In this document: piece after piece, positions 57,224 to 64,000 of the stretch | Layout: every line of letters starts with the position of its first letter | How positions within the stretch are numbered: position 1 is the first letter of the stretch | Source of the DNA: Paracoccus salsus | GTDB taxonomy: Bacteria; Pseudomonadota; Alphaproteobacteria; Rhodobacterales; Rhodobacteraceae | Length of the DNA: 64,000 nucleotides | NCBI RefSeq assembly: GCF_021556615.1 | Contig: NZ_JAKGGD010000001.1 | Location: forward strand, 310,001 to 374,000 | Direction of reading: 5' to 3' | Made by a program: the position numbers and the translations under genes | Notes under the pieces: generated by a model | What the model was told of the DNA's origin: nothing | What the model saw: the letters and a program-made list of their open reading frames with translations, nothing else | Databases searched by the model: none

Positions 57224-58612
57224 ATGGAACAGAACAACGACCGTCGCCGCCCCCTTCGTGGCGGCAAGGCCAAGACCCGCACCGCACCGCCGCACGCCGC
57301 CTCGAACGAGGGCCGACGCGCCCCGTCACGCGAGCCGCTGGCCACCGGCGCCTTCGCCGAGATGGGCATCGATCACCGCATCAACGCCAATATCGCGGCG
57401 ATGGGGCTGACCCAGCCGACCCCGATCCAGGCGCAGGGCATTCCTGCAGTGGTCGAGGGTCGCGACGTGCTGGGCCTCGCCCAGACCGGCACCGGCAAGA
57501 CGGCGGCCTTCGGCCTGCCGATGCTGACCCGGCTCATCAGGTTCGGCAAGAAGCCGGACCCCAGGACCTGCCGCGCCCTGATCCTGGCGCCGACGCGCGA
57601 ACTGGCCACCCAGATCGCAGCCCATATCGATTCCTATGCCGAAGGCACCCCGATCCGCAGCTTTCGCGTGGTCGGCGGCGCGTCGATCAACGTCCAGGTC
57701 GAGCGCATGTCGCGCGGCGTCGACGTCCTGATCGCCACGCCGGGCCGCCTGATGGACCTGATCGAGCGTCGCGCCATCGACCTGTCGGCCACCACTTACC
57801 TGGTGCTGGACGAGGCCGACCAGATGCTGGATATCGGCTTCATCCACACGCTGCGCAAGATCGCGCGCATGCTGCCCAAGGAACGGCAGACGCTGCTGTT
57901 CTCGGCCACCATGCCGAAGCTGATGTCGGAGCTGGCGGACACCTATCTGACCGATCCTGTCAAGGTCGCCGTCAACCCGCCCGGCAAGGCCGCCGACAAG
58001 ATCGAACAGGGTGTGCATTTCGTCACCCAGGGCGACAAGGCGACGCTGCTGGCCGAATATCTGGCCAAGCATCCGGGAGAGTTGTCGATGGTCTTTGGCC
58101 GCACCAAGCATGGCTGCGAAAAGCTGTCCAAGCTGCTGGAGAAATGGGGCTTCTCGGTCGCCGCGATCCACGGCAACAAGTCGCAGGGCCAGCGCGAGCG
58201 CGCCCTTGCCGCATTCCGCAAGGGTGACACGCAGGTGCTGGTCGCGACCGATGTGGCCGCGCGCGGGCTTGATATCCCCGAGGTGGCGCATGTCTACAAC
58301 TATGACCTGCCGAACGTGCCGGAAAACTATGTGCACCGGATCGGTCGCACCGCCCGCGCCGGCCGTGACGGCCGTGCCGTGGCGCTGTGCGCGCCGGCCG
58401 AACTGGGCGAACTGCAGGCCATCGAACGCGCGATGAAATCCTCGATCCCGGTGATCGGCGGCGAGGTTCCGGCGGCGCCGCCGCCCTCGGCGCGCGGTGG
58501 CCAGCGTGGACGCGGCAAGCCGATGATGGCGGGCAAGCCCGCTGCCGGTGGGCAGAAGCGCCCGTCGCGCCGCCCGTCGCGACAGCCCAGAAGCCATCAA
58601 GCCAAAGGCTGA
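57224..58612 (+). CDS. DEAD-box RNA helicase
   Basis: A 462-residue helicase. A basic N-tail (1-40) precedes the Q motif with GLTQPTPIQAQGIP. Motif I is AQTGTGKTAAFGLP, Ia PTRELATQ, Ib TPGRL, II VLDEADQML, III SAT, V ATDVAARGLDIPEVAH and VI HRIGRTARAG. The C-tail is Arg/Lys/Gly/Pro-rich (about 405-462) and likely binds RNA. It is RhlE-like. A 224-base leader precedes it; CAGGGACGAAAG lies before the ATG. Confidence 0.93.
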   Translation: MEQNNDRRRPLRGGKAKTRTAPPHAASNEGRRAPSREPLATGAFAEMGIDHRINANIAAMGLTQPTPIQAQGIPAVVEGRDVLGLAQTGTGKTAAFGLPMLTRLIRFGKKPDPRTCRALILAPTRELATQIAAHIDSYAEGTPIRSFRVVGGASINVQVERMSRGVDVLIATPGRLMDLIERRAIDLSATTYLVLDEADQMLDIGFIHTLRKIARMLPKERQTLLFSATMPKLMSELADTYLTDPVKVAVNPPGKAADKIEQGVHFVTQGDKATLLAEYLAKHPGELSMVFGRTKHGCEKLSKLLEKWGFSVAAIHGNKSQGQRERALAAFRKGDTQVLVATDVAARGLDIPEVAHVYNYDLPNVPENYVHRIGRTARAGRDGRAVALCAPAELGELQAIERAMKSSIPVIGGEVPAAPPPSARGGQRGRGKPMMAGKPAAGGQKRPSRRPSRQPRSHQAKG

Positions 58613-58649
58613 GCGACGCGCTGCCCGGTCAGGGCAGGCGAAGATCAGG

Positions 58650-58684
58650 GAAGCCGCAGGACCCAGGGTCCGGCGGCTTCTTTC
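58650..58684 (+). terminator. Rho-independent terminator of the DEAD-box helicase gene
   Basis: A long stem GAAGCCGC / GCGGCTTC enclosing a second stem GGACCC / GGGTCC, followed by TTTC, starts 38 bases after the helicase stop. The T tract is short but the stem is strong. Confidence 0.75.
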
Positions 58685-58942
58685 ATGCAGGATGTGCAGT
58701 CGTGCCGGCGCGGTCACGAACGGCCCGGTCCGCGCGAATACCGTCACGCGGTTCGGCAACCGGATCGTGCCGCCAGGCGACGCGGCCGCAAGACGAGGCC
58801 GCAAGACGAGGCCGCAAGACGAGGCCGCAAGACGAGGCGCTCGGCGACCCTGCCCCGACAGCGGCGCTGTCCGACATGCCGCCGCAGTAACGCTTGCCGA
58901 AACCATCCTGCGCTGCCACTCTGGCAGGCAGGGAGAAAACGG
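58685..58942. other. Gene-free stretch after the helicase terminator
   Basis: The gap from the helicase stop to the DUF2270 start is 330 bases. Besides the terminator and the 13-bp repeat, nothing recognisable is seen; the open frames across it are arginine-rich and repeat-derived. Confidence 0.6.
58785..58836. repeat. Tandem repeat, four identical 13-bp units
   Basis: Four exact copies of GCCGCAAGACGAG head to tail. The unit of 13 is not a multiple of three, so a coding role is excluded. It sits about 105 bases before the DUF2270 gene and may lie in its 5' region. Confidence 0.95.
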
Positions 58943-59617
58943 ATGGACGGGAACGCGCAACCCCGCAAGAATCTGGATGCGGCCGAGATGGGCGTCCTGG
59001 CGCATCTCTATCGTGGCGAAGTCTATCGCTCGACCATCTGGCGGACGCGACTGGACACGACGACCAACTGGGCAGTGGTGACGCTGGGGGTCGCGCTGTC
59101 GATCACCTATGCCTCGCCTCAGGCGTCCCCCCTGCCGCTGGTGCTGGTCGGGATCCTGATCATCTTCTTCCTGATGCTGGAAGCGCGGCGCTATCGCTAT
59201 TTCAATGTCTGGCGCGCGCGGTGCCGGTGGCTTGAGCTGCATTTCCTGTCGCCGATGCTGAAGGATGGCGACCTGCATCTTGAGGAACACTGGCAGGACC
59301 GGCTGGCCGACGACTATCTGCACCCGAAATACCATGTCAGCATGTGGACCGCGATCGGGCGGCGCATCCGGCGCAACTATTTCTGGATCCTGCTGATCCA
59401 GGCCGTCGCCTATATGGGGAAGCTGATCGTGCACCCGACCCCGCTGGAATCGACCGCGCAGCTTCTGGAACGCTCGGCAATCGGACCGTTGCCGGGCTGG
59501 CTGATCCTGTCTGTGGGTGGCTGCTACTGCGTCAGCTGGGGCCTGATCGCCTATATCAGCGAAAGGCAGGACGCGGAACGCGCCAGGAAGCGGCGCGATC
59601 CGCTGGGGATGGGTTAG
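58943..59617 (+). CDS. DUF2270 membrane protein
   Basis: A 224-residue protein. Family marks are MGVLAHLYRGEVYRSTIWRTRLDTTTNWAVV at the start and LEARRYRYFNVWRARCRWLELHFLSPML in the middle. Membrane helices are likely at about 40-57, 62-78, 140-160 and 185-206. The function is unknown. GGGAGAAAAC precedes the ATG. It is separate from the dac operon by 115 bases. Confidence 0.82.
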   Translation: MDGNAQPRKNLDAAEMGVLAHLYRGEVYRSTIWRTRLDTTTNWAVVTLGVALSITYASPQASPLPLVLVGILIIFFLMLEARRYRYFNVWRARCRWLELHFLSPMLKDGDLHLEEHWQDRLADDYLHPKYHVSMWTAIGRRIRRNYFWILLIQAVAYMGKLIVHPTPLESTAQLLERSAIGPLPGWLILSVGGCYCVSWGLIAYISERQDAERARKRRDPLGMG

Positions 59618-59732
59618 CGGCCCGTCTCATGCAACCCTGACGATCAAAATTCGGGGGTCGGGCAGCGCGCGCGCGTTGCGGGGCGGTCGGGCTTGATGTA
59701 ACCATCATGCCCAAACAGGCAAAGGAATTCCC

Positions 59733-60878
59733 ATGCGCGCATTTCTGCTGAGGCTTGCCGCCTTGGTCTTGCTGGCTGCCCCGGTGCAGGCCTTCGACAC
59801 CAACGCGCAGACGGCCTGGGTCTATGACGTGGCCACCGGCACCGTGTTGATGGAAAAGAACGCCGACCAGTTGGTGCCGCCCGCCTCGATGTCCAAGCTG
59901 ATGACCGTCTACATGCTGTTTGAGGCCCTGCAGGAAGGGCGGGTGCAGATGGACACGCAGCTGCCGGTCTCGACCAAGGCGCGGCAGATGACCGGCTCGA
60001 CCATGTTTCTGAACGAACTGGACCGGCCGACCGTCGATGAACTGATCAAGGGGATCATCGTGCTGTCGGGCAACGACGCCTGCGTCGTCGTGGCCGAGGG
60101 TCTGTCGGGCACCGAAGAGGCATTCTCACGGCAGATGACGGAACGGGGAAAAGAGCTGGGGCTGACCAACTCGACCTTCGCCAACGCTTCGGGCTGGCCG
60201 GACCCGCGCCACCGGATGACCGCCCATGACCTGGGAATCCTGTCGCTGCATCTGATCGAGGATTTCCCGGAGCTCTACAAGAATTTCGCCATGACCGAGT
60301 TTCGCTTCGACGATCGCGCGCCGGCCAACCGGTTCAACCGCAATCCGCTGCTGAGCCTGGGTATCGGCGCCGACGGGCTGAAGACCGGCCACACCGAGGA
60401 GGCGGGCTACGGTCTGGCTGGCTCGGCCGTGCAGGACGGGCGGCGGGTGATCTTTGTCATCACTGGCCTGCCCTCTTCCACCGCACGCGCGGAAGAGGCC
60501 GAACGCCTCGTCAGCTGGGCGTTTCGTCAGTTCACGATGGAGACCCTGGTGCCGGCCGGCCAGACCGTCGTCGAAGTGCCCGTCTGGCTGGGAGCCCAGT
60601 CTCGGATCGGGCTGACCACGAGGGACGGCGCGAACGTGCTGATCCCAGCCGGCGGCCGGGATCAGGTCAAGGCCGAGGCGGTCTATGATTCGCCGGTTTC
60701 CGCACCGATCGCCAAGGGCGACAGGCTGGGGCACCTGGTGGTGACGGTGCCTGGCGTCAAGGACGCCGTGACGCCGCTGATCGCCGCGCAGGACGTGCCG
60801 GAGGCCGGCTTCGCCGGTCGCATGAAAAGCGCGGTGATGCGGCTTGGCCAGAAGGCGATCGCAGCTTCGGGGCTGTGA
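59733..60878 (+). CDS. D-alanyl-D-alanine carboxypeptidase (PBP5/6 type)
   Basis: A 381-residue penicillin-binding protein that trims pentapeptides in the periplasm. The signal peptide is about residues 1-21 (MRAFLLRLAALVLLAAPVQAF). Active-site motifs: SxxK in PASMSKLMT (about 51-55), SxN in SGNDA, and KTG in KTGHTEEAGYG. The C-terminal PBP5_C domain and a terminal amphipathic helix (GRMKSAVMRLGQKAIAASGL) anchor it to the membrane. AAAGGAATT lies before the ATG. It begins the dac-tmk-holB-tatD run. Confidence 0.93.
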   Translation: MRAFLLRLAALVLLAAPVQAFDTNAQTAWVYDVATGTVLMEKNADQLVPPASMSKLMTVYMLFEALQEGRVQMDTQLPVSTKARQMTGSTMFLNELDRPTVDELIKGIIVLSGNDACVVVAEGLSGTEEAFSRQMTERGKELGLTNSTFANASGWPDPRHRMTAHDLGILSLHLIEDFPELYKNFAMTEFRFDDRAPANRFNRNPLLSLGIGADGLKTGHTEEAGYGLAGSAVQDGRRVIFVITGLPSSTARAEEAERLVSWAFRQFTMETLVPAGQTVVEVPVWLGAQSRIGLTTRDGANVLIPAGGRDQVKAEAVYDSPVSAPIAKGDRLGHLVVTVPGVKDAVTPLIAAQDVPEAGFAGRMKSAVMRLGQKAIAASGL

Positions 60879-61474
60879 TGTTCATCAGCTTCGAGGGCAT
60901 CGATGGCTGCGGCAAGTCCACCCAGGCCGGGCTTCTGGCCGAGGCCCTGCGGTCCGCGGGCCATGATGTCGTCCTGACCCGCGAGCCCGGCGGAAGTCAG
61001 GGCGCCGAAGAGATCCGGCGACTTCTGGTCGAGGGCCACGGCGAACGCTGGTCGGCGGAAACGGAATGTCTGCTGTTCACCGCCGCCCGCCGCGACCACC
61101 TCGAGCGCACCATTCGTCCCGCCCTTGCCCGCGGCGGCACCGTCGTGACCGACCGTTTCGCGGATTCCACGCGCGTCTATCAGGGCGCGGCCCGCGGCGA
61201 CCTGCGGGACATGGTGGACCGCCTGCACGCGCTGATGATCGCGACCGAGCCCGACCGGACCTTCGTCATCGATCTCGACGCGGCCACGGCACTTGCGCGG
61301 GGCCATGCGCGGGGCGGGGTCGAGGACCGGTTCGAAAGCCTGGGGCTGGGCTTTCAGGAACGGCTTGCGCGGGGATTTCGCGCACTGGCCCTGGAATATC
61401 CCGACCGTGTGCGGCTGATCGACGGCAACGGCGCGCCCGAGGATGTCGCAGCAAGGGTAAAGGCCGCCTTGTGA
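60878..61474 (+). CDS. tmk: Thymidylate kinase
   Basis: Tmk phosphorylates dTMP to dTDP. The 198-residue protein starts MFISFEGIDGCGKSTQAGLLAEAL with its P-loop, then LTREPGGSQGAEEIRRLL, and the TDRFADSTRVYQGAARG base-binding region; the LID is ARGHARGGVEDRFE. ATG 60878 overlaps the dac stop (TGATG); a GTG three bases earlier is an alternative. holB follows with a GTGA overlap. Confidence 0.96.
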   Translation: MFISFEGIDGCGKSTQAGLLAEALRSAGHDVVLTREPGGSQGAEEIRRLLVEGHGERWSAETECLLFTAARRDHLERTIRPALARGGTVVTDRFADSTRVYQGAARGDLRDMVDRLHALMIATEPDRTFVIDLDAATALARGHARGGVEDRFESLGLGFQERLARGFRALALEYPDRVRLIDGNGAPEDVAARVKAAL

Positions 61475-62583
61475 AGACCGCGCTCGACGACATTCCCGAA
61501 CCCGACCGGGTTCCCGGCGCGCCGCATCCCCGGATGACGCCGCGTGTGATCGGGCAGGACGCCGCGATCCGGGAGTTCGTCGATGCCGCACGTAGCCATC
61601 GGCTGCATCACGCGTGGATGCTGACCGGCCCGCGCGGCGTCGGCAAGGCGACGCTGGCATGGTCCATCGCCCGCTGGCTGCTGTCCGGCGCGGCCAGCGA
61701 CGATCTGTCCGTCGCTGCCGACGACCCTGCGGCCCGTCGTCTGGCGGCGCTGTCCGATCCCGGCCTGCAATTGATCCGCAGGCCCTGGGACGACAAGGCA
61801 GGACGGTTGCGTGCCGAAATCACCGTGGACGAGATCCGCCGCCTGCTGTCCTTCTTTCACCTCTCGGCAGCCGAAGGCGGGCGGCGGATCGTCATCATCG
61901 ACGCCGCCGACGAGATGAACATCCCCGCCTCGAACGCGCTGCTGAAGATCCTCGAGGAACCGCCGAAGGATGGCCTGATCCTTTTGGTGGCGCATCAACC
62001 CGCACGGCTTCTCCCGACCATCCGCTCGCGCTGCCGGACGCTGCGGCTGAGCCCGCTGGATCCCGAACTGATGGCGCAGGCGCTGGCCGGCCTCGGCGTC
62101 AACGAGGATGCCGAGGCCCTGGCCGCGCTGTCGGACGGATCGGTCGGCGAGGCGCTGCGTCTGTCCGGACAGGACGGGCTGGCACGGTATCAGCAGATCG
62201 TGAACCTGTTTGCGACCCTGCCCCGCCTCGACCGCATGGCCGCGGCCAAACTGTCGGAGGCGGCTGCCGGGCGCGCGAATGCCGATGGCGATCCCTTCGA
62301 TCTGACCGTCACGCTGCTGGACCGTTTCCTGACCCGCACCGCACGCGCGGGGCTTGTCGGCGCGCCCTTGCCGCAGGCCGCGCGAGGCGAGGGCGCGCTG
62401 CTGGCCCGACTGTCGCCCGACGACCGCGCCGCCCGCGACTGGGCCGGCGCCCAGGCCCGGCTGTCGGCCCGCGCCCGGACAGGGCGGGCCGTCAACCTTG
62501 ACCCTGCGGCGCTGGTGATGGATATGCTGACCGAACTGGCGCATCTGCCGCCGGCGCAATCCGCCCTGCCAGCCAAGAGTTGA
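61471..62583 (+). CDS. holB: DNA polymerase III delta' subunit
   Basis: The clamp-loader delta' subunit, 370 residues. The start is a GTG at 61471 (MKTALDDIPEPDRVPG) overlapping the tmk stop. The AAA+ region has GPRGVGKATLAWSIARWLL, where the P-loop is nearly complete, RIVIIDAADEMNIPASNALLKILEEPPKDGLILLVAHQPARLLPTIRSRC with the SRC motif. The zinc module cysteines of the E. coli protein are not evident. tmk-holB-tatD is a well-known gene order. Confidence 0.93.
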   Translation: MKTALDDIPEPDRVPGAPHPRMTPRVIGQDAAIREFVDAARSHRLHHAWMLTGPRGVGKATLAWSIARWLLSGAASDDLSVAADDPAARRLAALSDPGLQLIRRPWDDKAGRLRAEITVDEIRRLLSFFHLSAAEGGRRIVIIDAADEMNIPASNALLKILEEPPKDGLILLVAHQPARLLPTIRSRCRTLRLSPLDPELMAQALAGLGVNEDAEALAALSDGSVGEALRLSGQDGLARYQQIVNLFATLPRLDRMAAAKLSEAAAGRANADGDPFDLTVTLLDRFLTRTARAGLVGAPLPQAARGEGALLARLSPDDRAARDWAGAQARLSARARTGRAVNLDPAALVMDMLTELAHLPPAQSALPAKS

Positions 62584-62586
62584 CCC

Positions 62587-63393
62587 ATGACCCAAGCGGC
62601 CACCACGCCGATTGTCGACAGCCATTGCCACCTGGACTTCCCCGATTTCGATGGCGAACACGATGCGCTGATCGCCCGGGCACGCGAGGCCGGGGTGACG
62701 CGAATGGTCACGATCTGCACCAAGCTGCGCCTCGAACCGCGGGTGCGCGCGCTGGCCGAGGCACACGCGGGTGTCTTCTACGCGGCCGGGACCCACCCGA
62801 TGAGCGTCGCCAGCGAACCGATGGCCGGCCTCGATGAGCTGACGGCGCTGGCCGATCACCCGAAATTCGTGGGCATTGGCGAGACCGGCCTCGACTATCA
62901 TTACACCGCCGACAGCGCGGCAGCGCAGCAGGAAAGCCTGCGTGTCCATATCGAGGCGGCGCGGCGCACGGGGCTGCCGCTGATCATCCACGCCCGCGAC
63001 GCCGATGACGACATGGCGCGCATCCTGACCGACGAACACCGTGCGGGCGGCTATTCCTGCGTGATGCATTGTTTCAGTTCCGGCGCAGGGCTGGCGGGTG
63101 CCGCGCTGGATCTGGGCTTTTACCTGTCGATGTCGGGGATCGCGGCCTTTCCACGTTCGACCGCGTTGCGCGAGATCTTCGCGGCCGCCCCGATCGACCG
63201 CATCCTCGTCGAGACCGACAGCCCGTATCTCGCCCCGCCCCCGCATCGCGGGCGGCGAAACGAGCCTGCCTATGTCACCGGGACGGCGGCGGTCGGGGCC
63301 CGGCTTTTCGACATGGACTATGCCGAATTCGCCCGCCAGACCTCGGCCAATTTCGACCGCCTGTTCTGGAAGGCCGCAGGAGAGCGGGCGTGA
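62587..63393 (+). CDS. TatD-family metal-dependent hydrolase
   Basis: A 268-residue TIM-barrel hydrolase (3'-5' DNA exonuclease-like). Metal-site motifs: VDSHCHLDFPDFDGEHD, GIGETGLDYHY, IHARDADDDM, MHCFSSG and ETDSPYLAPPPHRGRRNEP. TatD proteins are DNases that act on DNA ends; the YcfH-type subfamily is usual in this gene order. It starts 3 bases after the holB stop; the next gene overlaps by 4 bases. Confidence 0.92.
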   Translation: MTQAATTPIVDSHCHLDFPDFDGEHDALIARAREAGVTRMVTICTKLRLEPRVRALAEAHAGVFYAAGTHPMSVASEPMAGLDELTALADHPKFVGIGETGLDYHYTADSAAAQQESLRVHIEAARRTGLPLIIHARDADDDMARILTDEHRAGGYSCVMHCFSSGAGLAGAALDLGFYLSMSGIAAFPRSTALREIFAAAPIDRILVETDSPYLAPPPHRGRRNEPAYVTGTAAVGARLFDMDYAEFARQTSANFDRLFWKAAGERA

Positions 63394-64000
63394 TCCGCGC
63401 CACGATCCTCGGATGCGGCTCGTCGGGTGGCGTTCCCAGACTGGGCGGCCGCTGGGGGGCATGCGACCCCGCCAATCCCCGCAACCGCCGCCGGCGCTGC
63501 GCCCTGCTGGTCGAACGGGACGGGGCGGATGGCACGACGCAGGTGCTGATCGACACCGGTCCCGACATGGTGCCGCAGCTTCTGGATGCCGGTGTCGCCA
63601 CGCTGGATGCGGTCATCTATTCGCACGCCCATGCCGATCACGTCCACGGAATCGATGATCTGCGCCAGCTGGTCTACAATTCACGGCGCAAGATCCCGGT
63701 CTGGGCGGACGCGCCGACCGCCGCCGCGCTGGTCGAACGCTTCGCCTATATCTTCGACACGCCTCCCGGCAGTTTTTATCCTCCGGTCGCCGAACTTCAT
63801 CCGCTTGTCGGGCCGGTCACGATCGAGGGGCCGGGCGGCGCGATCATTTTCCATCCGTTTCGCGTCGCGCATGGCGAGATCACCGCACTTGGGTTTCGAA
63901 TCGGCGGGCTGGTCTATCTGCCCGACGTATCGCAGATCCCCGACCTGGCCTGGCCGCTGATCGAGGGCGCCGAGATCTTCATATGCGACGCGCTGCGTCC
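63390..64000 (+). CDS. MBL-fold metallo-hydrolase (PhnP-like), cut by window end
   Basis: A GTG start at 63390 overlaps the tatD stop. The visible 203 residues contain the start TILGCGSSGGVPRLGGRWGACDPANPRNRR typical of the PhnP/TTHA1429 group and the metal-binding HAHADHVHGIDDLR, followed by the YLPDVSQIPD part. The last bases reach ICDALR. Members hydrolyse cyclic phosphodiesters, but the substrate here is unknown. Confidence 0.88.
   Translation, partial: MIRATILGCGSSGGVPRLGGRWGACDPANPRNRRRRCALLVERDGADGTTQVLIDTGPDMVPQLLDAGVATLDAVIYSHAHADHVHGIDDLRQLVYNSRRKIPVWADAPTAAALVERFAYIFDTPPGSFYPPVAELHPLVGPVTIEGPGGAIIFHPFRVAHGEITALGFRIGGLVYLPDVSQIPDLAWPLIEGAEIFICDALR

Noticed and set aside
58685..58880. 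Protein-coding frames through the 13-bp repeat
   Set aside because: The 13-base period makes all three frames arginine-rich repeats without a start signal or family.

Overview
The window looks like a chromosomal core region of a high-GC alphaproteobacterium of the order Rhodobacterales, most likely Paracoccus or a close relative. The evidence is lineage-typical genes and neighbourhoods: DUF1476 (the zeta inhibitor of F1-ATPase) beside purC-purS, ATP12, DUF2484 inside the dcw cluster, DUF2312/GapR, an AapJ-type binding protein, and a luxR-luxI pair directly downstream of the rpoA-rplQ operon. No insertion sequence, integrase, phage gene or CRISPR array is visible. The genus is inferred from remembered protein similarity, not from a search.

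Layout. 1-2273 (+): end of engB, argB, a 4Fe-4S protein and a SixA-like phosphatase. 2382-9015 (-): an orphan amino-acid binding protein, then rarA-crcB-rluC-HAD phosphatase-ATP12 (the last four coupled by ATGA overlaps), preceded by luxR-luxI. 9270-14642 (-): the tail of the ribosomal spc and alpha operons (rplO, secY, adk, rpsM, rpsK, rpoA, rplQ), ended by a strong terminator. The expected upstream partner rpmD is not there. An AraC regulator and divergent acyl-CoA genes (14801-17904) lie in its place, and rplO has its own candidate promoter. 18107-19024 is a KDG kinase. 19059-35172 (-) is the division and cell wall (dcw) cluster in the order ftsW-murG-murC-DUF2484-membrane protein-unknown protein-murB-ddl-ftsQ-ftsA-ftsZ(terminator)-lpxC-bamD-recN. 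The unknown 498-residue protein is the main unexplained gene.

35332-47023: an SLC13 transporter, then (+) yebC, a divergent ArgP-like regulator/LysE exporter pair, a DMT transporter, a 7 x 12-bp tandem repeat, DUF1476, purC-purS, and a complete polar amino-acid ABC importer followed without a gap by a glutamine-synthetase-like ligase. 47122-51925 (-): DUF1810, an acetamidase/formamidase broken by a one-base frameshift, a second SLC13 transporter, and a YmdB-like phosphoesterase. A tRNA-Thr(TGT) follows. 52190-56999: an iron-type ABC permease, a conserved unknown protein, GapR, a small membrane protein, a YeeE/YedE pair and dtd. 57224-64000 (+): a DEAD-box helicase with terminator, a 4 x 13-bp repeat, a DUF2270 protein, and the operon dac-tmk-holB-tatD-MBL hydrolase, which runs off the window.

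Most of the window is housekeeping. The points that deserve a second look are the unknown gene in the dcw cluster, the quorum-sensing pair with an imperfect 20-bp dyad between luxR and luxI, the split ribosomal operon with its intercistronic hairpins, the frameshifted amidase, and the two short tandem repeats. I found no clear novel multi-gene system.
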